Assembly: GCF_006965485.1 (NCBI RefSeq)
Contig: NZ_CP041360.1
Coordinates: 6,552,501-6,616,500 of the forward strand
From: Spirosoma sp. KCTC 42546
GTDB lineage: Bacteria; Bacteroidota; Bacteroidia; Cytophagales; Spirosomataceae
Length of the DNA stretch: 64,000 nucleotides
Direction: 5' to 3'
In this document: in pieces, positions 35,146-43,016 of the stretch
Position numbering within the stretch: position 1 is the stretch's first letter
How the letters are laid out: each line of letters begins with the position of its first letter
The notes under the pieces: model-generated
What the model was told of the DNA's origin: nothing
Seen by the model: the letters and a program-made list of their open reading frames with translations, nothing else
Database searches by the model: none
Translations under genes and position numbers: made by a program

Positions 35146-36447
35146 CTACGGCTTCGCGTGCCGCATTTCCAGCCCAACCGACATGCGGGGTTTGAAGCCG
35201 GTCCACGTTCCAGCAGCGCCTGTTTCGGGTAGATCCAGGTACTTCGTATACTCCATTTTCTTGAGATGAATACCCAGAAATGCCGTAACGAAGTGCTGGT
35301 TGATGTTATTGATCCGGCGTTCATTCCAGGCTGGTTCGGCATAATGCATGTACTCATCAACAGACACGCCGGGCTGGAGTGAGGCTACGGGTGGTGGGTT
35401 GGGTGCTACATTGTGCCGGGCATTTACGTAGGTCAGCAGGTAGCGGTCCGCATTGATGGCTCCGTCATAAATAGCTTTGATGCCTTTTTCGTAACCCGAT
35501 ACATCATCTTTACTCCCCGCCACAAACAGCGTCGGCAAGGTCAAACCCGCCAGCCCTTTAGCATCCCAGACACCGCGCTCCATGCCCCAGGGCGCAAAGG
35601 CAACAACGGCCTTAATTCGCGGATCGAGCGAAGCTTTAAAGGTTGGCGAATCCATTGAGCGGCCTTCAAGGGCCGTACTGCCCTGCGCCAGTTGACCGAA
35701 CAGCTTAACGGCCTGAGGACTGTACCCCGCCCCAACGGCATTGAGTGCACCGTAGCCTCCCATCGAATAACCAACCAACGCCGTATTGTCAGCATTGAGC
35801 AGGCCAGCCAGAAAAGTAGTACTGGACTTGGCACTCAGTCGGGCCATTTCGTTCAGTACAAACAGATCATCGAGCGCACGGTTCAGCAGTGTACTTGGAA
35901 AACCAGCCGCATCACTGTAGGTCGATTCGGTATGATCAATCGCGACAACAACATAGCCTTTCGACGCCAGATTTTCGGTTAGGTAGGTGAGCAGCAGCCG
36001 AGAACCGAGGTAGCCGTGCGACACGATAACCAATGGGTACGCGCCACCGCTGGCATCTGGCTCAGCATCGCGAGCAGCCCGGCCAGCAAACGTGAACGGA
36101 ATAAGGGGTCGTTTAGGGTCGTTGGCCCGACCAAGCACCGACTCATAAGTAACGGTGGCTGGCTTATTGGCCGAAATACGAGCCGGGTACCAGATTTCAA
36201 CCGTCAGCGGACGATCATACAGTGGGCTATTTCCCTCTTTCTGGTGCAGCACATCAACCTGATCTTTGTGAACTAGTTTAAGGGTTCGCACGCCAACACC
36301 GTAGGTTCCACGAGCTGCGAGTTCGGGGGCATTAGGTAACAGATCGCCATTTATGAAGGTATTGTCAGGGGTTTGGGCGATGGTCTGCCAAGTGGCTACC
36401 AGCGTAAAGAGCAGGAGCAGCAGGTAACGAATAGCGGTCGATTTCAC
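35146..36447 (-). CDS. Secreted alpha/beta hydrolase (PAF-acetylhydrolase/dienelactone hydrolase-like)
   Basis: A 433-residue hydrolase with a signal peptide (to about residue 25, TIAQ). The nucleophile elbow is GYSMGG (VGYSMGGYGALNAVG), the oxyanion region is PLVIVSHGYLGSR, a later FVAGSKDD supplies a likely catalytic Asp and NARHNVAP the His. It resembles secreted esterases of the platelet-activating factor acetylhydrolase group. The start is GTG at 36447; no ATG keeps the signal peptide. It is divergent from the thiamin operon. Confidence 0.85.
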   Translation of the reverse strand: MKSTAIRYLLLLLFTLVATWQTIAQTPDNTFINGDLLPNAPELAARGTYGVGVRTLKLVHKDQVDVLHQKEGNSPLYDRPLTVEIWYPARISANKPATVTYESVLGRANDPKRPLIPFTFAGRAARDAEPDASGGAYPLVIVSHGYLGSRLLLTYLTENLASKGYVVVAIDHTESTYSDAAGFPSTLLNRALDDLFVLNEMARLSAKSSTTFLAGLLNADNTALVGYSMGGYGALNAVGAGYSPQAVKLFGQLAQGSTALEGRSMDSPTFKASLDPRIKAVVAFAPWGMERGVWDAKGLAGLTLPTLFVAGSKDDVSGYEKGIKAIYDGAINADRYLLTYVNARHNVAPNPPPVASLQPGVSVDEYMHYAEPAWNERRINNINQHFVTAFLGIHLKKMEYTKYLDLPETGAAGTWTGFKPRMSVGLEMRHAKP

Positions 36448-36520
36448 AGATTTTAAGGAGTAGGAATATTGCCCGTAAAGCTATCTTAAACTTTCTAAAG
36501 TCAAGAGACAGACTTATTTT

Positions 36521-36555
36521 TTTGTCATTCTATAATTCATTATCCCCTACCTTTG
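36521..36555 (+). promoter_or_regulatory. Bacteroidota-type promoter for the thiamin operon
   Basis: TACCTTTG at 36548-36555 matches the -7 consensus TAnnTTTG, and TTTG at 36521-36524 is a candidate -33 element, though the 23-base spacing is a few bases longer than usual. Transcription would start about 6 bases downstream, exactly at the riboswitch. Confidence 0.6.
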
Positions 36556-36560
36556 CCAAC

Positions 36561-36652
36561 ACAACTTTAGGGGTGTCAGTACCAAATCTGGACTGACTGA
36601 GAGAATACCCTCACTACCTGATGCAGCTCGTACTGCCGTAGGGAAAAGTTAC
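36561..36652 (+). promoter_or_regulatory. TPP riboswitch (THI element)
   Basis: The conserved parts are visible in order: GGGGTG (36570-36575), CTGAGA (36597-36602), ACCCTC, ACCTGATG (36616-36623) and CCGTAGGGAA (36636-36645). The closing stem is formed by ACTTTAGG and the complementary AGGGAAAAGT end. It lies 55 bases before the thiM ATG with no separate terminator, so control is probably at translation initiation. Thiamin pyrophosphate should shut the operon down. Confidence 0.93.
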
Positions 36653-36707
36653 CGAGATGCGCTCCGCTCTCCTAAAGTTGCTGTTTACCGAACTCATTAG
36701 CAGCAAC

Positions 36708-37514
36708 ATGACTCAATCTCCTCAATCCATCTGGACCGATATCGAGCGTATCCGCACGCAGGCTCCGCTAGTCCATAACATTACCAACTTCGTGGTCATG
36801 AACAACACGGCCAATGCGCTATTGGCACTGGGGGCTTCGCCCGCGATGGTCCATGCTCCCGACGAAGTTGAAGAGTTTGTTTCGATTTCCAGTGCGCTGG
36901 TTGTCAACATTGGTACGCTCGACGCCACGTTTGTGGCCGGTATGAAGCTCGCGATGCGGCAGGCTAAAACCCTTGGGAAGCCTATTGTTTTTGACCCCGT
37001 TGGCGTTGGCGCAACAACCTTCCGAAATCGGGTTAGTGAAGAATTGCTGGCCCTGGCCCCACCCGATATCATCCGGGGAAATGCCTCCGAAATTATGGCA
37101 CTGGCGGGATTGAATGCCCAAACCAAAGGTGTCGACAGTTTATACGGTTCCGAAGCCGCCGTCGACGCAGCAAAGCGGTTGAGTTCTGTATGGGGCAGTG
37201 TGGTCGTGATTAGTGGCGCAACCGATTACATCATCCAGGGCGAACAGACGGCCGTTGTAGCCAATGGTCATCCCCTGATGACTAAGGTAACGGGCATGGG
37301 CTGCACGGCTACTGCGCTGACGGGTGCTTTCGCTGCCGTTAATACCAATTACTTTCAGGCGGCAACACACGCCATGGCCGTTATGGGCATTGCGGGTGAA
37401 CTGGCCGCGGAGAAAAAGCTGGCCCCCGGTAGCTTGCAGGTTAACTTCCTGGATGCCTTGTATGAACTGACCGAATCGGAGATTGACGAACGACTTAAGC
37501 TGACATGGGCATGA
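36708..37514 (+). CDS. thiM: Hydroxyethylthiazole kinase ThiM
   Basis: A 268-residue ribokinase-fold kinase that phosphorylates 4-methyl-5-(2-hydroxyethyl)thiazole, a salvage step in thiamin synthesis. Family segments are LVHNITNFVVMNNTANALLALGASPAM near the start, PIVFDPVGVGATTFR, DIIRGNASEIMALAG, and the anion-hole region TKVTGMGCTATALTGAF with the catalytic Cys. ATG 36708 was chosen; a longer frame from 36657 starts at the foot of the riboswitch. It overlaps thiE by 10 bases. Confidence 0.95.
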   Translation: MTQSPQSIWTDIERIRTQAPLVHNITNFVVMNNTANALLALGASPAMVHAPDEVEEFVSISSALVVNIGTLDATFVAGMKLAMRQAKTLGKPIVFDPVGVGATTFRNRVSEELLALAPPDIIRGNASEIMALAGLNAQTKGVDSLYGSEAAVDAAKRLSSVWGSVVVISGATDYIIQGEQTAVVANGHPLMTKVTGMGCTATALTGAFAAVNTNYFQAATHAMAVMGIAGELAAEKKLAPGSLQVNFLDALYELTESEIDERLKLTWA

Positions 37515-38152
37515 GTCAGTTGTATTTAGTAACCGATAGCGCTATTGCCCAACAGGCGGGCCATACGCTGGCATACGTAGTGGAAGAGGCCTGTCGGGCG
37601 GGGGTTCGCTGGGTCCAACTCCGGGAGAAAGAGCTATCGACCCGCGCCTTTCTGGACCTCGGACTAGATTTAAAACGCATTACACAAGCCTACGGAGCCC
37701 AACTAATCATCAACGACCGGGTCGATATAGCCATGGCGATCGATGCCGATGGCGTGCATGTGGGACAGGACGACATGCCTTGCGCGTTAGTGCGTTCGCT
37801 CATCGGCCCCGACAAGATTATTGGTCTGTCGATTAACAATTTGACCGAACTGGAAGCTGCTCGTGACGCCGATGTGGATTATCTGGGCATCGCCACTATC
37901 TTTCCGACGGGTACCAAGCAGGATACATCCAGTCTTTTGGGATTAGCTGGGTTACGGGCCATTTGCCAACAAACCAGCCTACCCACCTTTGCTATTGGCG
38001 GCATCAACGCAACCAACATACAGTCCATTCGACAGACCGGAGCTTTGGGTACTGCAGTGGTGTCGGCCATTTGCGGACAACCCTCACCGTATGAGGCTAG
38101 CCGGGAACTCATTCGGTTGATGGATGATGCACAAGTGGGGTCGGTTTCTTAA
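37505..38152 (+). CDS. thiE: Thiamin phosphate synthase ThiE
   Basis: A 215-residue TIM barrel that joins HMP-pyrophosphate and thiazole phosphate. Typical segments: YLVTDS at the start, VRWVQLREKELSTR (pyrophosphate site), LIINDRVDIAMAIDADGVHVGQDDM, GLSINNLTE, DYLGIATIFPTGTKQD and FAIGGINATNI. ATG 37505 or 37511 both fit. Cotranslated with thiM; followed by an unusual inverted-repeat structure before thiD. Confidence 0.95.
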   Translation: MGMSQLYLVTDSAIAQQAGHTLAYVVEEACRAGVRWVQLREKELSTRAFLDLGLDLKRITQAYGAQLIINDRVDIAMAIDADGVHVGQDDMPCALVRSLIGPDKIIGLSINNLTELEAARDADVDYLGIATIFPTGTKQDTSSLLGLAGLRAICQQTSLPTFAIGGINATNIQSIRQTGALGTAVVSAICGQPSPYEASRELIRLMDDAQVGSVS

Positions 38153-38245
38153 AACCGACACGCGTTAGGTTTCTCAAAACCTAGTGAAATCATACCAACG
38201 GTTTTGAGAAACCTAACGCGTGTCAGGTTTAGAACCTGACACCAC
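38134..38245. repeat. Cloverleaf-like composite inverted repeat between thiE and thiD
   Basis: An outer pair AGTGG/CCACT encloses three stems: TCGGTTT-cttA-AAACCGA; a perfect 25-bp stem (38157-38181 with 38200-38224, arm starting GACACGCGTTAGG) with an 18-base loop; and TCAGGTTT-AG-AACCTGA. The left part overlaps the end of thiE and the right part ends 30 bases before thiD. Confidence 0.88.
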
Positions 38246-38275
38246 TCACAATTGAACCTTCATTCTCAATTAAGC

Positions 38276-39082
38276 ATGAAAACCTACACACGAGTATTAA
38301 CGATTGCCGGTTCGGATAGTGGTGGAGGGGCTGGCATTCAGGCCGATCTTAAAACATTTGCCGCGCTTGGCTGCTACGGCATGTCGGTGATAACGGCTTT
38401 AACAGCTCAAAATACTAAAGCCGTTACAGGCATTCTGCCAATATCTCCGGCCTTTATTGCCGAACAGATGAAGGCTGTACTAAGCGATATTGGGGTCGAT
38501 GCCGTTAAGATCGGGATGCTTCACTCGCCCGAAGTTATTGTGCAAGTGGCTAAAACATTAACCGAATTCGGGGTAACGACTATTGTGCTTGATCCGGTTA
38601 TGGTGGCCAAAAGCGGGGATAAACTCTTGCAAGACGAAGCCGTCGACGCGCTTAAGTCCTATTTACTACCTCTGTCCTCCGTCATTACGCCTAACCTACC
38701 CGAAGCAAGTGTATTATTGGGTCGATCTGTTGAAACACTGGCCGATATGGAACCAGCAGCGGAAGAGTTAGCCAAACTATGCCTAGGGGCCATTCTGGTA
38801 AAAGGCGGCCACCTGACTGCCGACGAAAGCACGGATCTCCTGTACCTCTCGGAACATGAACAGCATTTCTTTCCAACCGCCCGCATAACAACAGGAAACT
38901 CGCACGGCACAGGTTGCACGCTCTCCTCCGCCATTGCCGCTGGGCTGGCAAGAGGATTATCCGTGATCGATGCCGTTGCTGCAGCCAAAGACTATGTCAC
39001 ACAGGCACTTCAGATGGGGGCTGTCTACAAGCTAGGGCACGGACACGGGCCTGTTCACCACTTTTTTAACTGCTGGCAATAG
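38276..39082 (+). CDS. thiD: HMP/HMP-phosphate kinase ThiD
   Basis: A 268-residue ribokinase-family kinase making HMP-pyrophosphate. Signatures: LTIAGSDSGGGAGIQADLKTF at the start, ALTAQNT, DPVMVAKSGD, TPNLPEASVLLG, and the catalytic GNSHGTGCTLSSAIAA near the end. ATG 38276 gives the standard family N-terminus; the frame reaching to 38252 runs into the hairpin. It is followed after 7 bases by tenA. Confidence 0.96.
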   Translation: MKTYTRVLTIAGSDSGGGAGIQADLKTFAALGCYGMSVITALTAQNTKAVTGILPISPAFIAEQMKAVLSDIGVDAVKIGMLHSPEVIVQVAKTLTEFGVTTIVLDPVMVAKSGDKLLQDEAVDALKSYLLPLSSVITPNLPEASVLLGRSVETLADMEPAAEELAKLCLGAILVKGGHLTADESTDLLYLSEHEQHFFPTARITTGNSHGTGCTLSSAIAAGLARGLSVIDAVAAAKDYVTQALQMGAVYKLGHGHGPVHHFFNCWQ

Positions 39083-39089
39083 AGCTACT

Positions 39090-39740
39090 ATGAAATTCAC
39101 CGACCAACTCTGGCAGGACATCAGTCCTGTTTATGAAGCTATACTCGATCATGGTTTTGTGGGAAACTTACTGGATGGGAGCCTTCCGGGGGCTACATTC
39201 CAGTATTACATTCAGCAGGACGCGCTGTATTTAACGGACTTCAGTCGGGCATTGAACCAGTTAGCGGCACGGGCCGCAACGCCCAACGACATGCTTCAGT
39301 TTACGCAGTTCGCGCAGAATGCCATTCTTGTTGAACGGGCTCTGCACGAAACGTACTTCACCTTGTACAACATCCAGCCAGAAACCCGGAAAATGCCCGC
39401 CTGTTTTGCCTACACCAACTACTTGCTGGCCACCACATCCCTTCAAGCCATTGCCGTAGGTGCCGCTGCCGTGTTGCCGTGTTTCTGGATTTATCGGCAG
39501 GTGGGTAAGTACATCTACCAGCAGGCCATTCAGGAAAATCCGTATCGGGCCTGGATCGACACCTACGCGGGCGATGCATTCGACCAGTCGGTAAACCAGA
39601 TGCTCGCTCTCACGGATGCCTATGCCGAAACTGCCGGACCAATTGAGCTAGACCAAATGCGGGAAGCTTTCCGTATATCAAGCCGACTGGAATGGTATTT
39701 CTGGAACGATGCCTATACCCAAAATCGCTGGCTGGTGTGA
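39090..39740 (+). CDS. tenA: Thiaminase II / aminopyrimidine aminohydrolase TenA
   Basis: A 216-residue all-helical TenA protein. The active-site Cys131 lies in LPCFWIY, and the late Glu is in RLEWYFWNDAY. Other family segments: YIQQDALYLTDFSRAL and ACFAYTNYLL. TenA releases HMP from degraded thiamin (formyl-aminopyrimidine) for reuse. With thiM, thiE and thiD it makes a pure salvage operon; thiC and thiG are not in this window. Confidence 0.94.
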   Translation: MKFTDQLWQDISPVYEAILDHGFVGNLLDGSLPGATFQYYIQQDALYLTDFSRALNQLAARAATPNDMLQFTQFAQNAILVERALHETYFTLYNIQPETRKMPACFAYTNYLLATTSLQAIAVGAAAVLPCFWIYRQVGKYIYQQAIQENPYRAWIDTYAGDAFDQSVNQMLALTDAYAETAGPIELDQMREAFRISSRLEWYFWNDAYTQNRWLV

Positions 39741-39780
39741 GTAATCTGGCACGTTACGAATTGGTCGATCAAAAAATGGC

Positions 39781-40248
39781 TCATTTACGCAACCGGCTAT
39801 CTAGTGATATGGACGATTGACTGACTACTTCCACCTCCGCAAAGGCAGCATGTTGGGGGTGCAACAACAGATTGTAAGATATCTCTAAGATGACCGAAGG
39901 CACCGCCATGGCTAAGCAAAAAGGCGCTTGCAACCAGTCGGTTAGTATCGTTTGGGTTTCGCTCAAGGTGCCCCTCTTCCAATAAGCGGGTAGCTTCGTA
40001 GGATCAAGCCAAAAAATGTTGTCGGCTTCGTCAGGTAAACGTAGGGTTGTTAACCACAGTTGAGGGAGTTCAGCTAAGGTTAAGGGAGGCAAATGAACCA
40101 ACGTTTCCAGCAAGGCCAGTTCTGGTGTACGACTGGTGTAAAGGATACCAATACCTTTTGGATTCCAACGGCCACCATGTCGATGGCTTCCCACCACGGA
40201 TAAAGGCTCCCGATGATAGGGCTCTTTATGGATACGATATACGTCCAT
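39781..40248 (-). CDS. RES-family toxin
   Basis: A 155-residue RES-domain protein. The Arg-Glu-Ser residues that name the family are visible: Arg in HGGRWNPKG (about 23-31), Glu in ELALLETLVH, and Ser in the VPSVIL segment near residue 118. Known RES toxins degrade NAD+ and stop growth. It starts 4 bases after the stop of the antitoxin gene, the standard order for res-xre modules. Confidence 0.9.
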   Translation of the reverse strand: MDVYRIHKEPYHREPLSVVGSHRHGGRWNPKGIGILYTSRTPELALLETLVHLPPLTLAELPQLWLTTLRLPDEADNIFWLDPTKLPAYWKRGTLSETQTILTDWLQAPFCLAMAVPSVILEISYNLLLHPQHAAFAEVEVVSQSSISLDSRLRK

Positions 40249-40252
40249 TCAC

Positions 40253-40777
40253 TTACCCGGCTATACCCCATTCAATGCGGCCCAGTACATCTTCGGCCAG
40301 TGAGAAACCCGATACCGTATCCAATACAGCTAAGGGTGATTGGGCTACTACGGCGAGCTCATCATTCGACAAAGTAGGGGTCGTTGCTTTAGAAGCTGGC
40401 TGAACTGGTTGAGTAAAGCTACCCATATCTCGAAGAGAGCCAAGGGTGATTTCCTGAAGGCTTAGGTCCGTATCTGGCCGGTAAGCCAATTCAGCCAGTG
40501 GTGTGCGTAGCCAACGTGCCAACAGCTCAACTCGCCCGTCAAAAACGGCAAGTCCTCGTTGAACGAGTCGCTCCAGCAACAACAGCCGTTCGCTAGCGGC
40601 CAGACTCAATCGTGCCGCGTTGGCTTTCCCATGCAGTCCCCTGATGGACATATTCAGGATACGGGCCATTTCTTTATCGGTGAGACCTACCAAGCGAGCG
40701 ACTTCATCAACGCGTCGGCGCAAAACCCCTTGTCGGGCTTGACTGATAATGCTAGTAACTGGCAGAACCGCTTGCAT
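40253..40777 (-). CDS. Xre/MbcA/ParS-type antitoxin
   Basis: A 174-residue antitoxin partner of the RES toxin. The N-terminal Xre-like part has DEVARLVGLTDKEMARILNMSIRGLHG, a helix-turn-helix-like segment, and the C-terminal DUF2384 part has RLVQRGLAVFDGRVELLARWLRTPLAEL and ends with DVLGRIEWGI, which inserts near the toxin active site in known pairs. An operator-like repeat lies just upstream. The linker of about 45 residues before the last segment (DTDLSLQEI... to SFSLAEDV) is longer than in most family members. Confidence 0.88.
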   Translation of the reverse strand: MQAVLPVTSIISQARQGVLRRRVDEVARLVGLTDKEMARILNMSIRGLHGKANAARLSLAASERLLLLERLVQRGLAVFDGRVELLARWLRTPLAELAYRPDTDLSLQEITLGSLRDMGSFTQPVQPASKATTPTLSNDELAVVAQSPLAVLDTVSGFSLAEDVLGRIEWGIAG

Positions 40778-40795
40778 AAGCTAGGCATGAATGTA

Positions 40796-40835
40796 TAGTG
40801 CAAAATTACAAACTATAAATGGCAAATTTGCACTA
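40796..40835. promoter_or_regulatory. Inverted repeat ahead of the toxin-antitoxin operon
   Basis: TAGTGCAAAATT (40796-40807) and AAATTTGCACTA (40824-40835) are complementary apart from one position, and GCAAATTTGC inside the right arm is itself a palindrome. The pair lies 18-58 bases before the antitoxin ATG, where the Xre-type antitoxin would autoregulate. Confidence 0.6.
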
Positions 40836-41106
40836 AAAGTTTCTCCTCCTGTGCACAAACCAAACATAGTAAGCTATCTGTTTCAATCATCTTCTTTTTA
40901 CCGTTACAATGTGGGTGTTTGACTACCTAGCGGAAAGCCAGCACAACATAGATTCAGTAGCAAGAGCAAAAGCTATATAGGGAAGGGACTAGTTTTACTA
41001 CGTTAAAATTGAAGGAAGTTAGTGACTATGAACATGGCTGATTTTTACCACTAAACAACCTGGCTTACGAGAAACCTTTGCAGAACAGTCTTAACTAGAA
41101 CTCGTT
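40836..41106. other. Intergenic region ahead of cupin gene
   Basis: Part of a 329-base gene-free stretch between the divergent antitoxin and cupin genes. Beyond the operator-like repeat at its left end I see no further structure; it should carry the promoter of the cupin gene. Confidence 0.4.
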
Positions 41107-41703
41107 ATGCAACGCAGACAATTCCTGATCACATCTACGGTGGCCATATCCACGGCGGCCGCATCCACGGTGGCCGCATCCACACGAACAGCGTCGGCCT
41201 TTGTAGCTCAGGCTACCCCTAACAGCCAACTTGCTCCGCCCAAGCCCTTTATGGTCAAAGCAGGCGACGCCCGTTTTGGGGTTCATACGCCCTATCGGGG
41301 GCGAAACGTCAACGACGTAAAAATATCTGGCAAAGACACCAATGGACAATTAGCTGTTTTTGAGTACATTGGTAAAGAAAAGATCGGTCCTTCACTCCAT
41401 GTACACCACGATCAGGATGAGCTATTTTCAATTATCGAAGGAGAATACATCTTTCAGGTAGGTACCGATCAGTTTACAGCCAAAGCAGGAGACACTGTGT
41501 TTGCCCCCCGTGGCATACCCCACACCTGGATTCAATTGTCAGATCACGGCAAGCAGGTATACATGGTGCAGCCAGCGGGACAGCTGGAAGATTTTTTCCT
41601 GAAAATGAATGAATTGAAAGGACCACCAACGGAGGAGTTAAGCCAGAAAATGCACAAGGAACATGGGATGACCATTCTGGGACCACCCCTGGCGTTGAAA
41701 TAA
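41107..41703 (+). CDS. Exported cupin-domain protein (Tat-type signal)
   Basis: A 198-residue protein whose N-terminus MQRRQFLITST is Tat-like, followed by an unusual internally repeated Ala/Ser/Thr stretch (AISTAAASTVAASTRTAS) encoded by near-repeats of GCGGCCGCATCCAC at 41138-41187. The single cupin domain has HVHHDQDELFSIIEGEY (metal ligands) and GDTVFAPRGIPHTW. It may be an exported dioxygenase-like or sugar-binding protein; substrate unknown. It is 122 bases before an AraC gene on the same strand. Confidence 0.85.
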   Translation: MQRRQFLITSTVAISTAAASTVAASTRTASAFVAQATPNSQLAPPKPFMVKAGDARFGVHTPYRGRNVNDVKISGKDTNGQLAVFEYIGKEKIGPSLHVHHDQDELFSIIEGEYIFQVGTDQFTAKAGDTVFAPRGIPHTWIQLSDHGKQVYMVQPAGQLEDFFLKMNELKGPPTEELSQKMHKEHGMTILGPPLALK

Positions 41704-41706
41704 GCG

Positions 41707-41819
41707 AATGAATAATGGGGAATGTACAATGGATAATGAGTAATGAATAATAACCAGCCTTTTATCCATTACTCATTATCCATTATTCATTGTACATTAC
41801 CCATTATCCATTATCCATC
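41707..41819. repeat. Long inverted repeat of TAATG-type words
   Basis: The left arm (41707-41752) reads GAATAATGGGGAATGTACAATGG and so on; the right arm (41762-41819) is its complement with one extra 7-base word. The right arm ends 6 bases before the ATG of the AraC gene. Confidence 0.8.
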
Positions 41820-41825
41820 ACTACT

Positions 41826-42668
41826 ATGGACGCCATATTCGACTACCGACTTCCTAGTCCTGCCCTGCGTGACTACGTGCGAACGTTACAGATCGTAGGT
41901 TGTTTATTTCCGGCGTCGATGCCCATTTTACCCGTTAAATCGTATTGGCCACGGGCTGAAAATTCGCTGGCATTTTATCCGAAAGACCCCGAAAAACAAG
42001 CCTATGGATTTGATGGTAACTTGCTTGAAAAAACACGCTCAACACTTAACGGCCAATATTCAATTGTGACTAACCGACACGTTGGGCGTAATTTCATGGT
42101 GTTTCAGGTTCAGTTTCAACCAGGAGCCTTGTTTCGACTAACGGGGATTCCTTCGCACGAACTGACCAATACGTTTGTGGATGCCGAATCCGTATTCTCC
42201 ACCGAAATCCGCCGGGTAAATGAGCGGTTGAGTTATACGAAGCACTATCTGGACATGATTCCCATTGTGGAAACCTTTCTGTTCTATTTGATCAACCGAG
42301 CCAAGAGCAGGCATCCTCGTCCGATCGACAACGTGAGTCGATTTATACTACAAAACCCCATGACGGTTTCGCTCGATTGGATGGCCAATCAGGCCTGTTT
42401 GTCCCAGCGGCAGTTTTATCGGCAGTTTATGGAACGGGAGGGTGTCAGTCCCAAATTGTACGCCCGCATTGCTCGCTTTGAAAACGCTATGAAACTAAAA
42501 AACGCACGTCCGTCTCTCGATTGGCTAAGCGTTGCCATCCAACTGGGTTATTACGACTACCAGCACCTGGTCCGGGACTTTAAAGAGTTCACCCAACTGA
42601 CGCCCAATGCCTTTTTTATAGCCGACACCAAATCGCCCGAGCGGGTTTTTGGTGTGGCAGAGACCTAG
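41826..42668 (+). CDS. AraC-family transcriptional regulator
   Basis: A 280-residue regulator with the same layout as the one at 28.9 kb: an N-terminal DUF6597-like domain (PSPALRDYVRTLQIVG, NFMVFQVQFQPGALFRLTGIP) and a C-terminal AraC helix-turn-helix pair (MANQACLSQRQFYRQFMEREGVSPKLYARIARF, LGYYDYQHLVRDFKEFTQLTPNAFF). ATG 41826 is chosen; the frame beginning with TTG at 41790 is translated hairpin sequence. It may control the cupin gene. Confidence 0.9.
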   Translation: MDAIFDYRLPSPALRDYVRTLQIVGCLFPASMPILPVKSYWPRAENSLAFYPKDPEKQAYGFDGNLLEKTRSTLNGQYSIVTNRHVGRNFMVFQVQFQPGALFRLTGIPSHELTNTFVDAESVFSTEIRRVNERLSYTKHYLDMIPIVETFLFYLINRAKSRHPRPIDNVSRFILQNPMTVSLDWMANQACLSQRQFYRQFMEREGVSPKLYARIARFENAMKLKNARPSLDWLSVAIQLGYYDYQHLVRDFKEFTQLTPNAFFIADTKSPERVFGVAET

Positions 42669-43016
42669 GAGACCCTTGCGGTCGCCGATTTTACTCGTCA
42701 TCCGATAAAGTCCTCTTCAGGGCAGAGCCGTTAAGTTCTAGCGTTCCCTTTACTTAATCAGTCTCTTTTATTGGCTTATTTTACCCCCCACCCCCCTAAA
42801 GGGGGAGAAAATCCACTTCGGAGTATTCCCCCTTTAGGGGGGTGGGGGGTAAAGACGATAGAACTTAACAGCCCTGCTCTTCAGGGAATTTAGTCGGGCG
42901 GCCGGTGCCGGGTTTTCGGGTTTTCAGGCAACCTCTTAGATTAAATCAGGTCTACCACGGAACCGGATTATCAGCAAAATGGGCGTGTACCAGCAGATAA
43001 TCCGGTTCCGTAATGA
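42669..43016. other. 348-bp convergent intergenic region
   Basis: Lies between the convergent AraC and acylase genes. It holds a 26-bp perfect palindrome (42781-42852), itself flanked by a second, imperfect pair: GTTAAGTTCTA near 42730-42740 and TAGAACTTAAC near 42859-42869. No gene is recognised. Confidence 0.6.
42781..42852. repeat. Perfect 26-bp palindrome with C6/G6 runs
   Basis: TTACCCCCCACCCCCCTAAA... (42781-42806) is exactly complementary to 42827-42852. Runs of six C or G make each strand unusually skewed. The core CCCCCCTAAAGGGGG resembles repeats seen between genes of Bacteroidota and cyanobacteria. It may terminate both convergent genes. Confidence 0.92.

Noticed and set aside
39781..40777. 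RES/Xre pair as part of the gasdermin system
   Set aside because: It is 35 kb away, with its own promoter and antitoxin; no evidence links them.
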